Assembly: GCF_000263715.2 (NCBI RefSeq)
Contig: NZ_CM001514.1
Location: 1,412,936 to 1,476,935, forward strand
Direction of reading: 5' to 3'
Source: Pseudomonas synxantha BG33R
GTDB taxonomy: Bacteria; Pseudomonadota; Gammaproteobacteria; Pseudomonadales; Pseudomonadaceae
Length of the DNA stretch: 64,000 nucleotides
Below, piece after piece: positions 45,920 through 53,806 of this stretch. Every line of letters begins with the position of its first letter. Position 1 is the first letter of the stretch. The position numbers were made by a program, and so were the translations under genes. Below the pieces are notes generated by a model. That model saw only the letters and a program-made list of their open reading frames with translations, was not told the DNA's origin and made no database searches.

Positions 45920-46702
45920 ATGAACGAACAACCAGCGGCCAGCCGCATCCAGGTCGAGGCGTTGGCCGAAAGTTTCCAGGCCTGCGCCGAGCAGTGGGCT
46001 TCGCTGCTGGGCTTGCCTTTACAGGTGGCGGATGCGGATTTTTCCCTGCAAGTGGGCGAGCAGGGCCTGCAATTGCAGCAGCTTGGGCCTGATGCGCCGG
46101 GGCCGGTGCGGGTCGACTTTGTCGAAGGCGGCGCGGCGCACCGGCGTTTATATGGCGGTGGCAGCGGGCAAATGATCGCCAAGGCCGTGGGCATCGCCCA
46201 AGGCGTACGGCCCAAGGTGCTGGACGCCACGGCCGGGTTGGGCAAGGACGCGTTCGTATTGGCCAGCCTGGGGTGCGAGATGAGCCTGATCGAACGCCAG
46301 CCGTTGATCGGTGCCTTGCTCGAAGACGGCCTGGCACGCGCTGCGCAGGATTTTGAAGTGGCACCGATTGTGGCGCGCATGAAGCTGCTCAAGGGCGACT
46401 CCATCGATGTGATGCTCAATTGGGAGGGCGAGCCGCCCCAGGTGATCTACCTGGACCCGATGTTTCCACACCGTGAGAAAACCGCCCTGGTGAAGAAGGA
46501 AATGCGCCTGTTTCGACCGTTGGTGGGCGATGATCCGGATGCACCGGCCTTGCTCGCTGCCGCCCTGGCTTTGGCCAGCCACCGTGTGGTGGTCAAGCGC
46601 CCGCGCAAGGCGCCGTGCATTGACGGGCCCAAACCGAGTCATGCGTTGGATGGCAAATCCAGCCGCTACGACATTTATCCCAAGAAAGCGCTCAAGCCAT
46701 AA
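45920..46702 (+). CDS. rsmJ: 16S rRNA (guanine-1516-N2)-methyltransferase RsmJ
   Basis: The 260-residue S-adenosylmethionine methyltransferase has the YhiQ/RsmJ signatures: [21 protein letters not shown] near 74, the SAM motif [19 protein letters not shown] near 102 and the catalytic-region [19 protein letters not shown] near 180. It methylates G1516 of 16S rRNA. The ATG at 45920 is used; a TTG one codon earlier is in frame. The ribosome-binding site is weak. Confidence 0.94.
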   Translation: MNEQPAASRIQVEALAESFQACAEQWASLLGLPLQVADADFSLQVGEQGLQLQQLGPDAPGPVRVDFVEGGAAHRRLYGGGSGQMIAKAVGIAQGVRPKVLDATAGLGKDAFVLASLGCEMSLIERQPLIGALLEDGLARAAQDFEVAPIVARMKLLKGDSIDVMLNWEGEPPQVIYLDPMFPHREKTALVKKEMRLFRPLVGDDPDAPALLAAALALASHRVVVKRPRKAPCIDGPKPSHALDGKSSRYDIYPKKALKP

Positions 46703-46747
46703 GCTGCAAGCAACAGCACTCATATTCGTGATGCTGCGAGATCCAAA

Positions 46748-47143
46748 TGTGGGAGGGGGCTTGCATCCCGATGGCGGCCTCAGGGCCGACCAGGATGTTG
46801 GATTAGACCGAGTACATATCCGTTATTCAGGTGACGGCCGCTATTGGTTCCGCTTTTACAGCGGGTCACTTTGGAAAAGAGCCCCAAAGTAACCAAAAGG
46901 CTCTTGCCCCACCACTCGGCACCTCGCTTAGGCTCGGTGTGCCCGTAATCCGCCAGTGATTTGGGGGGCCGCCGCCACGCGCCATCCATGGCGCGGGGCG
47001 GCTAAACCGGCATCCCTGCCGGTTTACCCCCCCAAATCCCTGTCGAATTCCGGCCAGCGTGGTTTAACGGGGCGCTTAAGATCAAGATCAAAAGCAGATC
47101 AAGATCAAGAGCGGCTCGCTTCGCATCGTGGTTAGTGTCGGTT
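46748..47143 (+). repeat. Long intergenic repeat, copy B (with REP)
   Basis: This begins with a REP (GTGGGAGGGGGCTTGC), continues through GGCGGCCTCAGGGCCGACCAGG and ends near GCATCGTGGTTA. By eye it is nearly identical to the reverse complement of copy A over about 330 bases. The core folds into an outer stem (ATTTGGGGGG / CCCCCCAAAT) enclosing two hairpins (CGCGCCATCCATGGCGCG and AACCGGCATCCCTGCCGGTT). It fills the gap between rsmJ and mexL; short frames inside look spurious. Confidence 0.87.
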
Positions 47144-47151
47144 GTTGCACC

Positions 47152-47805
47152 CTACGCTGTTGTCGAGACCGGGCTGCGATAGGCCCGCATAAACAACTTC
47201 ACCACGTCCTGCACATGCTCTTCTGCCTCCTCTGCGCTCAGTTGCCCGCCGCAACCGTACAACAGGCGAAAGTTCGCCGTGCCCTTGAGCAGGCAAAAGA
47301 AGTGCTCGGCCGCTTTGAAGGGGGTGTCGATGTGTAAGGCACCGCTCTGGTCGATCTTGCCGAGCAGGCGTTCCATGCCTTGCAACATGCGCATGGGGCC
47401 GGCTTCGAAGAAGATCCGCGAGAGCTTCACGTCCTGATTGCCGGTGGTCATCATCAGGCGATGCAGGTTCACCGACTCCTCGCTGTTGATCAGCCGATGA
47501 AAGCCCCGTGCGATGTTCAGCAATACCGTCTCTACGGGCATGCCTGCGGGGAGCTCGAAATACATCACCGGCAATTGCTCTTCACATTTGGCCACCACCG
47601 CCGCGGTGAACAACGTCTCTTTATCGGTGAAGTGGCTGTAGACGGTGAGTTTCGAGACGCCTGCCGCAAGCGCGACGGCATCCATGCTGGTGTTCGCGTA
47701 GCCATTGCCCAGGAACAGGGATTTCGCGGCTTCGAGGATTGCCTGGCGTTTTGCCATGTCCTTGGGACGCCCGGGGCTGGCGGTGTTCACAGGATTGTCG
47801 GACAT
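47152..47805 (-). CDS. mexL: TetR-family repressor MexL
   Basis: The 217-residue protein has a TetR DNA-binding domain at about 15-65 (AKRQAILEAAKSLFLGNGYANTSMDAVALAAGVSKLTVYSHF in part) and a ligand-binding C-terminus. It is divergent from an RND adaptor-pump pair, as mexL is from mexJK in P. aeruginosa, where it represses mexJK. The ATG at 47805 follows AAAGG; a GTG two codons earlier is possible. A palindromic region between the genes is the probable operator. Confidence 0.85.
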   Translation of the reverse strand: MSDNPVNTASPGRPKDMAKRQAILEAAKSLFLGNGYANTSMDAVALAAGVSKLTVYSHFTDKETLFTAAVVAKCEEQLPVMYFELPAGMPVETVLLNIARGFHRLINSEESVNLHRLMMTTGNQDVKLSRIFFEAGPMRMLQGMERLLGKIDQSGALHIDTPFKAAEHFFCLLKGTANFRLLYGCGGQLSAEEAEEHVQDVVKLFMRAYRSPVSTTA

Positions 47806-47816
47806 TTTCACCTTTA

Positions 47817-47861
47817 ATACTGGACTGGCGAGTTTGGTATTAATAACATACCGGCCAGTAT
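47817..47861. promoter_or_regulatory. Candidate MexL operator in the mexL-mexJ region
   Basis: Nested dyads: ATACTGG (47817-47823) with CCAGTAT (47855-47861), and GGTAT (47836-47840) with ATACC (47848-47852). They lie in the 93-bp divergent promoter, as expected for a TetR repressor that controls both genes. Confidence 0.6.
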
Positions 47862-47898
47862 AATTATTCCAAGCTTCATTTGCGAAAGGTCCTTCAGC

Positions 47899-48999
47899 AT
47901 GCGCAGCGCGTTCCTGCCCCTTGCTTTGCCTGTCAGCCTGGTCTTTTTATTGGCCGCCTGCGGCCATGAAGAAGCGACCCAGGCCACCGTCCGCCCCGCC
48001 ATGGTGGTGCAACCGCAGCCCTCGGCACAGGCAATGGACAGCTACCCCGGTGAAGTACGTGCCCGTTATGAGCCGGACCTGGCCTTTCGCATCGGCGGCA
48101 AAGTCAGCAAGCGGCTGGTGGAGGAGGGCGAGCGGGTCAAGGCTAACCAGTCACTGGCTGAACTCGACCCCCAGGATGTGCGCCTGCAACTGGAAGCCAG
48201 CCGTGCCCAAGTGGCCGGCGCTGAGGCCAATCTGAACCTGGTGCGCGCTGAGCGCGATCGCTACAAGACCCTGATGGACCGTCAGATGGTCAGCCGCTCG
48301 CAGTACGACAACGCCGAAAACCTCTACCGAGCAGGTGAAGCGCGCCTGAAGCAGATCAAGGCCGAGTTCGACGTGTCGAGCAACCAGGCCGGTTATGCCG
48401 TGCTGCGCGCGCCCCAGGACGGCGTGGTCGCCAAGCGTGCTGTCGAAGTCGGCCAAGTGGTCTCGGCGGGCCAGACCGTGTTCACCCTGGCCACCGATGG
48501 TGAGCGCGAAGTGCTGATCAGCCTGCCCGAGCAAGGCTTCGGCCGCTTCAAGGTCGGCCAGCCGGTGTCGGTAGAGTTGTGGAGCCAGCCCGAACAGCGC
48601 TTCGCCGGACGCATCCGTGAACTGTCACCCGCAGCCGACCCGAAATCCCGCACCTTCGCCGCCCGTGTAGCCTTCACCGGCGGTAAAGTGCCGGCCGAAC
48701 TGGGCCAGAGCGCGCGCGTATTCATACAAGCCGATGGCGTCATTGCTCTCTCGGTACCGCTGTCTGCTCTCAGCGCAGAGAACGGCGCGTCCTTCGTCTG
48801 GCGGGTAAAGCCGGACAACACCCTTGAGCGTACGCCGGTGCGCATTGGCGCGTTCGGTGAAAAAAACGTGCCGGTGCTCGAAGGCTTGGCTCCCACCGAC
48901 TGGGTGGTTGCCGCAGGCGTGCATGTGCTGCATGAGGGCCAGCAAGTGCGCCCTGTGGATCGCTCCAACCGTGTCGTGAATCTGGCGGCCAAGGAGTAA
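47899..48999 (+). CDS. mexJ: RND efflux periplasmic adaptor MexJ
   Basis: The 366-residue membrane-fusion lipoprotein has a signal peptide with lipobox LLAAC (Cys21). The lipoyl halves are around DLAFRIGGKVSKRLVEEGERVKANQSLAELD and YAVLRAPQDGVVAKRAVEVGQVV (in part), separated by a coiled-coil hairpin (about 98-150), with beta-barrel and membrane-proximal domains after. It links the MexK pump to an outer-membrane channel. The start has AAAGGTCC about ten bases upstream. mexK begins five bases after the stop. Confidence 0.9.
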   Translation: MRSAFLPLALPVSLVFLLAACGHEEATQATVRPAMVVQPQPSAQAMDSYPGEVRARYEPDLAFRIGGKVSKRLVEEGERVKANQSLAELDPQDVRLQLEASRAQVAGAEANLNLVRAERDRYKTLMDRQMVSRSQYDNAENLYRAGEARLKQIKAEFDVSSNQAGYAVLRAPQDGVVAKRAVEVGQVVSAGQTVFTLATDGEREVLISLPEQGFGRFKVGQPVSVELWSQPEQRFAGRIRELSPAADPKSRTFAARVAFTGGKVPAELGQSARVFIQADGVIALSVPLSALSAENGASFVWRVKPDNTLERTPVRIGAFGEKNVPVLEGLAPTDWVVAAGVHVLHEGQQVRPVDRSNRVVNLAAKE

Positions 49000-49004
49000 T
49001 CCCG

Positions 49005-52000
49005 ATGGGTTTCAATCTTTCCGAATGGGCGCTGCGTAATCGCCAGATCGTACTGTTTTTGATGATTCTGCTGGCCGTGGTCGGCACCCTGTCCTACACC
49101 AAGCTGGGGCAAAGCGAGGACCCGCCCTTTACCTTCAAGGCCATGGTGATCAAGACCAACTGGCCCGGCGCCACGGCCCAGGAGGTGTCGCGCCAAGTCA
49201 CCGAACGCATCGAGAAAAAATTGATGGAGACCGGTGAGTACGAGCGCATTGTGTCTTTCTCGCGCCCCGGCGAATCCCAGGTCACTTTCATCGCCCGCGA
49301 CTCGATGCGTTCGGCGCAAATTCCTGAGTTGTGGTACCAGGTACGCAAGAAAATCAGCGACATCCGCCAAACCTTGCCACCGGATATCCAGGGGCCATTT
49401 TTCAACGACGAATTCGGCACCACCTTCGGCAATATCTACGCCCTGACCGGCGATGGTTTTGACTACGCCGTGCTCAAGGACTACGCCGACCGCATCCAGA
49501 TTCAGCTGCAACGGGTGCCTGATGTGGGCAAGGTCGAGTTGCTTGGCCTGCAGGACGAGAAGATCTGGATCGAACTGTCCAACCTCAAGCTTGCCACCTT
49601 GGGTTTGCCGTTGGCCGCAGTACAGCAGGCGTTGCAGGAACAAAATGCCGTATCGACCGCCGGCTTTTTTGAAACCCCGAGCGAGCGTGTGCAGTTGCGC
49701 GTGTCGGGCAATTTCAAAACCGTGGAGCAGATTCGCGACTTCCCGATTCGAGTGGGCGATCGCACCTTTCGTATCGGCGATGTTGCCGATATCCATCGGG
49801 GCTTCAACGACCCACCGGCACCGCGCATGCGTTATATGGGCGCGGACGCCATCGGCCTGGCCGTGGCCATGCGCGACGGTGGGGATATTCTGGTACTGGG
49901 CAAAGCTCTTGAGAGTGAATTCGCACGCCTGCAAAAGAACCTTCCTGCGGGCATGGAGCTGCGCAAGGTGTCGGACCAACCGGCAGCGGTGAAGACCAGC
50001 GTCGGCGAATTCGTCCAGGTGCTCGCCGAGGCATTGGCCATTGTATTGCTGGTGAGTTTTTTCTCCCTCGGTGTGCGCACCGGCATGGTGGTCGCCCTGG
50101 CGATCCCGCTGGTACTGGCGATGACCTTTGCCAGCATGTATTACCTGGGCATCGGCCTGCACAAGATTTCCCTTGGCGCTCTGGTGCTGGCCCTGGGTTT
50201 GCTGGTGGATGACGCGATCATCGCTGTGGAAATGATGGCGATCAAAATGGAGCAGGGCTACGACCGGCTCAAGGCTGCGAGCTTCGCCTGGACCAGCACA
50301 GCATTCCCCATGCTCACCGGTACCTTGATCACCGCGGCGGGCTTTTTGCCGATTGCCACTGCGCAGTCGAGCACCGGTGAATACACCCGCTCGATCTTCC
50401 AGGTGGTGACCATTGCCTTATTGGCCTCCTGGGTGGCTGCCGTGGTGTTTGTACCGTATCTCGGGGAAAAGCTGCTGCCGGACCTGGCGAAAATTCACGC
50501 GGCCAAGCACGGCACCGATGGCCCGGATCCCTACGGCACGCCTTTCTACCAGCGTGTAAGACGTTTGGTGGAGTGGTGTATACGTCGGCGCAAGACGGTC
50601 ATCGTGTTGACCCTGCTGTTGTTTATCGGCTCGGTCGCGTTGTTCCGCTTTGTACCGCAGCAGTTCTTCCCGGCTTCCGGGCGCCTGGAACTGATGGTCG
50701 ACCTGAAACTGGCCGAGGGCGCCTCCCTGAGCAACACCGCCGAGCAGGTCAAGCGTCTGGAGGTATTGCTCAAGGCGCACGCGGGTATCGACAACTATGT
50801 GGCCTACGTGGGCACCGGCTCGCCGCGGTTCTACCTGCCGCTGGACCAGCAACTGCCGGCCGCCAGCTTCGCGCAGTTCGTGGTGTTGGCCAACACCATC
50901 GAGGAGCGTGAAAGCCTGCGCACCTGGCTGATTGAAACGCTCAACGAGCAGTTCCCCGAGCTGCGCTCGCGGGTCACTCGCCTGGAGAATGGCCCGCCCG
51001 TGGGCTACCCGGTGCAGTTTCGCGTGACCGGCGAACACATCGAAGAGGTCCGCGCCCTGGCCCGCAAAGTGGCGGCCAAGGTGCGCGAAAACACCCACGT
51101 GGTTAACGTGCATCTGGACTGGGAAGAACCGAGCAAAATCGTGTATCTGAATATCGACCAGGACCGGGCGCGCGCCCTTGGCGTGAGTACTGCCAACCTG
51201 TCGAAATTCCTGCAGAGTTCCCTGACCGGTTCCAGCGTCAGCCAATACCGGGAGGACAACGAATTGATCGAGATCCTCCTGCGCGGTACCGTCCACGAAC
51301 GCACCGAGTTATCGCTGCTGCCGAGCCTTGCCGTACCCACCGACAATGGTAAAAGCGTGGCGCTGTCGCAGATCGCCACCCTCGAATACGGTTTCGAAGA
51401 AGGCATCATCTGGCACCGCAACCGCCTGCCCACCGTGACCGTGCGTGCCGATATCTACGGCAAGGAACAACCGGCGACCTTGGTGCAGCAGATCCTGCCG
51501 ACGCTCACAGGTGTGCGTGCCGAACTGCCGGACGGTTACCTGTTGGAAGTGGGTGGCACCGTCGAAGACTCTGCTCGCGGGCAAAACTCGGTGAAGGCCG
51601 GCGTGCCGCTGTTCATCGTGGTGGTGCTGACTTTGCTGATGTTGCAATTGCGCAGTTTCTCACGCACGGCGATGGTTTTTCTGACTGCCCCCCTGGGCCT
51701 GATCGGTGTGACCTTGTTCCTGCTGGTATTCCGCCAAACCTTTGGCTTCGTCGCCATGCTCGGCACGATCGCGTTGTCGGGAATGATCATGCGTAACTCG
51801 GTCATTCTGGTGGACCAGATCGAGCAGGACATCAAGGCCGGGCTGGCGCCGTGGCAGGCGATTATCGAAGCGACCGTGCGACGCTTTCGTCCGATTGTGC
51901 TGACGGCCCTGGCGGCGGTGCTGGCGATGATCCCACTGTCGCGCAGCGTGTTTTTCGGGCCCATGGCTGTGGCGATCATGGGCGGGTTGATTGTGGCGAC

Positions 52001-52070
52001 GGCGTTGACGCTGTTGTTTTTGCCGGCGTTGTACGCGGCGTGGTTCAGAGTCAGGAAGGAGGCAGCGTAG
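49005..52070 (+). CDS. mexK: RND efflux transporter MexK
   Basis: The 1021-residue inner-membrane proton-driven pump has the RND plan of twelve membrane helices and two large periplasmic loops. The first helix is at about 13-30 and the helix-4 motif GLLVDDAIIAVEMMAIKMEQG carries the proton-relay Asp pair near residue 402. The second half repeats the fold and ends LPALYAAWFRVR. The position after mexL-mexJ matches P. aeruginosa mexK, whose pump exports triclosan and, with OprM, erythromycin. No outer-membrane channel gene follows. Confidence 0.92.
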   Translation: MGFNLSEWALRNRQIVLFLMILLAVVGTLSYTKLGQSEDPPFTFKAMVIKTNWPGATAQEVSRQVTERIEKKLMETGEYERIVSFSRPGESQVTFIARDSMRSAQIPELWYQVRKKISDIRQTLPPDIQGPFFNDEFGTTFGNIYALTGDGFDYAVLKDYADRIQIQLQRVPDVGKVELLGLQDEKIWIELSNLKLATLGLPLAAVQQALQEQNAVSTAGFFETPSERVQLRVSGNFKTVEQIRDFPIRVGDRTFRIGDVADIHRGFNDPPAPRMRYMGADAIGLAVAMRDGGDILVLGKALESEFARLQKNLPAGMELRKVSDQPAAVKTSVGEFVQVLAEALAIVLLVSFFSLGVRTGMVVALAIPLVLAMTFASMYYLGIGLHKISLGALVLALGLLVDDAIIAVEMMAIKMEQGYDRLKAASFAWTSTAFPMLTGTLITAAGFLPIATAQSSTGEYTRSIFQVVTIALLASWVAAVVFVPYLGEKLLPDLAKIHAAKHGTDGPDPYGTPFYQRVRRLVEWCIRRRKTVIVLTLLLFIGSVALFRFVPQQFFPASGRLELMVDLKLAEGASLSNTAEQVKRLEVLLKAHAGIDNYVAYVGTGSPRFYLPLDQQLPAASFAQFVVLANTIEERESLRTWLIETLNEQFPELRSRVTRLENGPPVGYPVQFRVTGEHIEEVRALARKVAAKVRENTHVVNVHLDWEEPSKIVYLNIDQDRARALGVSTANLSKFLQSSLTGSSVSQYREDNELIEILLRGTVHERTELSLLPSLAVPTDNGKSVALSQIATLEYGFEEGIIWHRNRLPTVTVRADIYGKEQPATLVQQILPTLTGVRAELPDGYLLEVGGTVEDSARGQNSVKAGVPLFIVVVLTLLMLQLRSFSRTAMVFLTAPLGLIGVTLFLLVFRQTFGFVAMLGTIALSGMIMRNSVILVDQIEQDIKAGLAPWQAIIEATVRRFRPIVLTALAAVLAMIPLSRSVFFGPMAVAIMGGLIVATALTLLFLPALYAAWFRVRKEAA

Positions 52071-52304
52071 CGAGGTGTTTGCTGTTTCCCGTACATGTGT
52101 TTTTTTGGGTTTCTCTGCCAGGCCGGTGCCTGGCCATCCCCTGATACCCACCGGGCAGTATTTACATACCGATGCAAACACGCAGTCGCTCAGATGGAAC
52201 GCTTGCCCTTGTAACTCCACTCAGGCAATGCCTGACGGACAGGCAGAGGACTTGGCACTGCCATGTGGCGGCCAGGCCTTTTCATTGAGTTCATGGAGTT
52301 TTAC

Positions 52305-52556
52305 ATGTCGTTCTTTAATGTAATTGCGGCTTTCAAAGAGGCTTTTCTCGGGGCCTTGCTGGGTAATCATGCGCCACGCAATGATTTCGCTATCACCCAG
52401 TCCTATAGACCTCATCATGGAAGTTCAGGTCATTACCACCGCCCGCATTTTAGCTATGCCCAACCCACCAGGTATCACAACCCGCCATACCTGCATCAAC
52501 AACCGGTCCACGGGTATCAATCACCCAGCAGACCTTTGTATCCGCTGTTTCGTTAA
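52305..52556 (+). CDS. Small His/Pro/Tyr-rich protein of unknown function
   Basis: The 83-residue protein begins MSFFNVIAAFKEAFLGALLGN, an amphipathic or membrane-associating helix. The rest is a low-complexity tail rich in His, Pro, Tyr, Ser and Gln (for example HHGSSGHYHRPHF). A GGAG lies six bases before the ATG. No family is recognised. The composition suggests metal binding or disorder. The 230 bases upstream, after mexK, hold nothing else I can support. Confidence 0.5.
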   Translation: MSFFNVIAAFKEAFLGALLGNHAPRNDFAITQSYRPHHGSSGHYHRPHFSYAQPTRYHNPPYLHQQPVHGYQSPSRPLYPLFR

Positions 52557-52582
52557 ACCCGTGACAGGCTTGGCCTGAAACA

Positions 52583-52620
52583 ACTGCGCCAAGGCCCGTT
52601 ACCAGCGGCCTTGGCGCAGT
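52583..52620. terminator. Convergent terminator-like hairpin after the DUF4197 gene
   Basis: ACTGCGCCAAGGCC (52583-52596) pairs with GGCCTTGGCGCAGT (52607-52620), a perfect 14-bp stem. There is no T run; it separates two convergent genes. Confidence 0.75.
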
Positions 52621-52637
52621 AGGGTCGTAGTGCGGGG

Positions 52638-53327
52638 TTACAGCGCTCCAAACACCTTCTTTGCCAAACTGGTGGCAGCCGCCGCCGGATTCTTGCGAAT
52701 CGTCTCTTCCTGCTGCGCAATCATCTTGAACAAACCATCCAGCGCTTGCTCGGTCACGTAGTTTTCGACGTTGGCGCTCTTGGCATCCACGGCGCCGAAG
52801 GCCGCGGCCTTGCCGGCCAGGGCGTTGTACTGCTGAGCCACGCCGACCTTGTCGGTAGCGGCCTTGACGATGGGCAGGAACTTGGCGCGGATTTCCTCTC
52901 GGCTGCTTTTGTTCAGGTATTGGGTGGCAGAGTCCTGACCACCGCTGAGAATGCCCTTGGCGTCGGTCACGCTCATGTTTTTCACGGCGTTGACCAGAAT
53001 CGGCTGGGCCTGGGTCACGGCGGTTTCAGCCGCTGCGTTCATGCTGGTTTCCAGCTGCGTGACCTGGTCACCCATGCCGAACATTTTCAGTTTGTCGGCG
53101 ACTTTGCCGAGCTTGCCTGGCAGGCCGATTTTTACTTCCGGGTTGTTGCTGAAACCACCGGGTTTGCCCAGTTGTTTGACGGCAATCTGCGCACCTTGGG
53201 TCAAGGCATCCTTCAGGCCGCCGCTGGCGTCGCCCTGGGACAGGCTGCCAAGGTCGAGGGCCATGGCGTTGGCACCGAACAGCAAGCCGGCACACAGGGC
53301 GGTGAGGCGAAGAGATTTGCGGAGCAT
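52638..53327 (-). CDS. DUF4197 domain-containing exported protein
   Basis: The 229-residue protein has a signal peptide (MLRKSLRLTALCAGLLFGANAMA, cleavage near residue 23). The helical DUF4197 domain follows: GGLKDALTQGAQIAVKQLG, then NNPEVKIGLPGKLGKVADKLKMFG, YVTEQALDGLFKMIAQQEETIRKNPAA and the usual C-terminal KKVFG. The domain is periplasmic and of unknown function. The ATG is followed 26 bases upstream by the YbaY-like gene on the same strand, so the two may be co-transcribed. Confidence 0.9.
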   Translation of the reverse strand: MLRKSLRLTALCAGLLFGANAMALDLGSLSQGDASGGLKDALTQGAQIAVKQLGKPGGFSNNPEVKIGLPGKLGKVADKLKMFGMGDQVTQLETSMNAAAETAVTQAQPILVNAVKNMSVTDAKGILSGGQDSATQYLNKSSREEIRAKFLPIVKAATDKVGVAQQYNALAGKAAAFGAVDAKSANVENYVTEQALDGLFKMIAQQEETIRKNPAAAATSLAKKVFGAL

Positions 53328-53353
53328 GGGCGCTTCCTTATGACGTGAATTGA

Positions 53354-53755
53354 TCAGTGTGCGACCGCATCAACCCGCAGGCGCAGCGGCTGTGGATCCT
53401 GGCCATTGAGTTGCACGGCGTGCCGCTCTGTAGTGATGAACAGTAGCTTGCCCTCCAGTTCGATGCGAGCGCTGACCGAGTAAGTATGGCCTGGCTTGAC
53501 CTGGGCCGGGTCATAGCTCAAGTGAAACGGCAGAGGCACCTGGCCTTTGACCGGGCCTTTCTGTTCGGCGAGGGTCACGGCCGGGGCGTCCATGAGGGAC
53601 ACATCTTGCAGGCTGACGCTCAAGGTGGCAGCAGGCGGCAGGGCAATACGTTGCAGATAGAACACTTCGCCGTCGAGGCTGGCTTTCGGGGTTGGGGTCA
53701 TTGAGTGGCAGGCTCCGAGCAGGGCGGTCAGGCCCAGGAGAATGATCTTTTTCAT
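53354..53755 (-). CDS. YbaY-family lipoprotein
   Basis: The 133-residue lipoprotein has a signal peptide with lipobox LLGAC (Cys16). A single beta-sandwich domain follows (EVFYLQRIALPPAATLSVSLQDVSLMD, FHLSYDPAQVKPGHTYSVSARIELEGKLLFITTERHAV in part), the YbaY/type III secretion pilotin-like fold. Its role is not established. The start at 53755 was preferred because it gives a standard lipoprotein signal with AGGAG upstream. Confidence 0.86.
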   Translation of the reverse strand: MKKIILLGLTALLGACHSMTPTPKASLDGEVFYLQRIALPPAATLSVSLQDVSLMDAPAVTLAEQKGPVKGQVPLPFHLSYDPAQVKPGHTYSVSARIELEGKLLFITTERHAVQLNGQDPQPLRLRVDAVAH

Positions 53756-53774
53756 GGTGCAGCTCCTTTTCAAC

Positions 53775-53797
53775 GGCGCCGGAATCCGCCCGGCGCC
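53775..53797 (-). terminator. Hairpin downstream of plsB
   Basis: GGCGCCGG pairs with CCGGCGCC (53775-53782 and 53790-53797), ten bases after the plsB stop; no T run. Confidence 0.55.
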
Positions 53798-53806
53798 TCA
53801 GTCAAT

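Noticed and set aside
46780..46989. Short open frames inside the long repeats (about 70 codons, recurring at 17.3, 46.8 and 63.2 kb)
   Set aside because: They recur only because the DNA repeats. Frames on both strands cross the hairpins, and there is no consistent ribosome-binding site.
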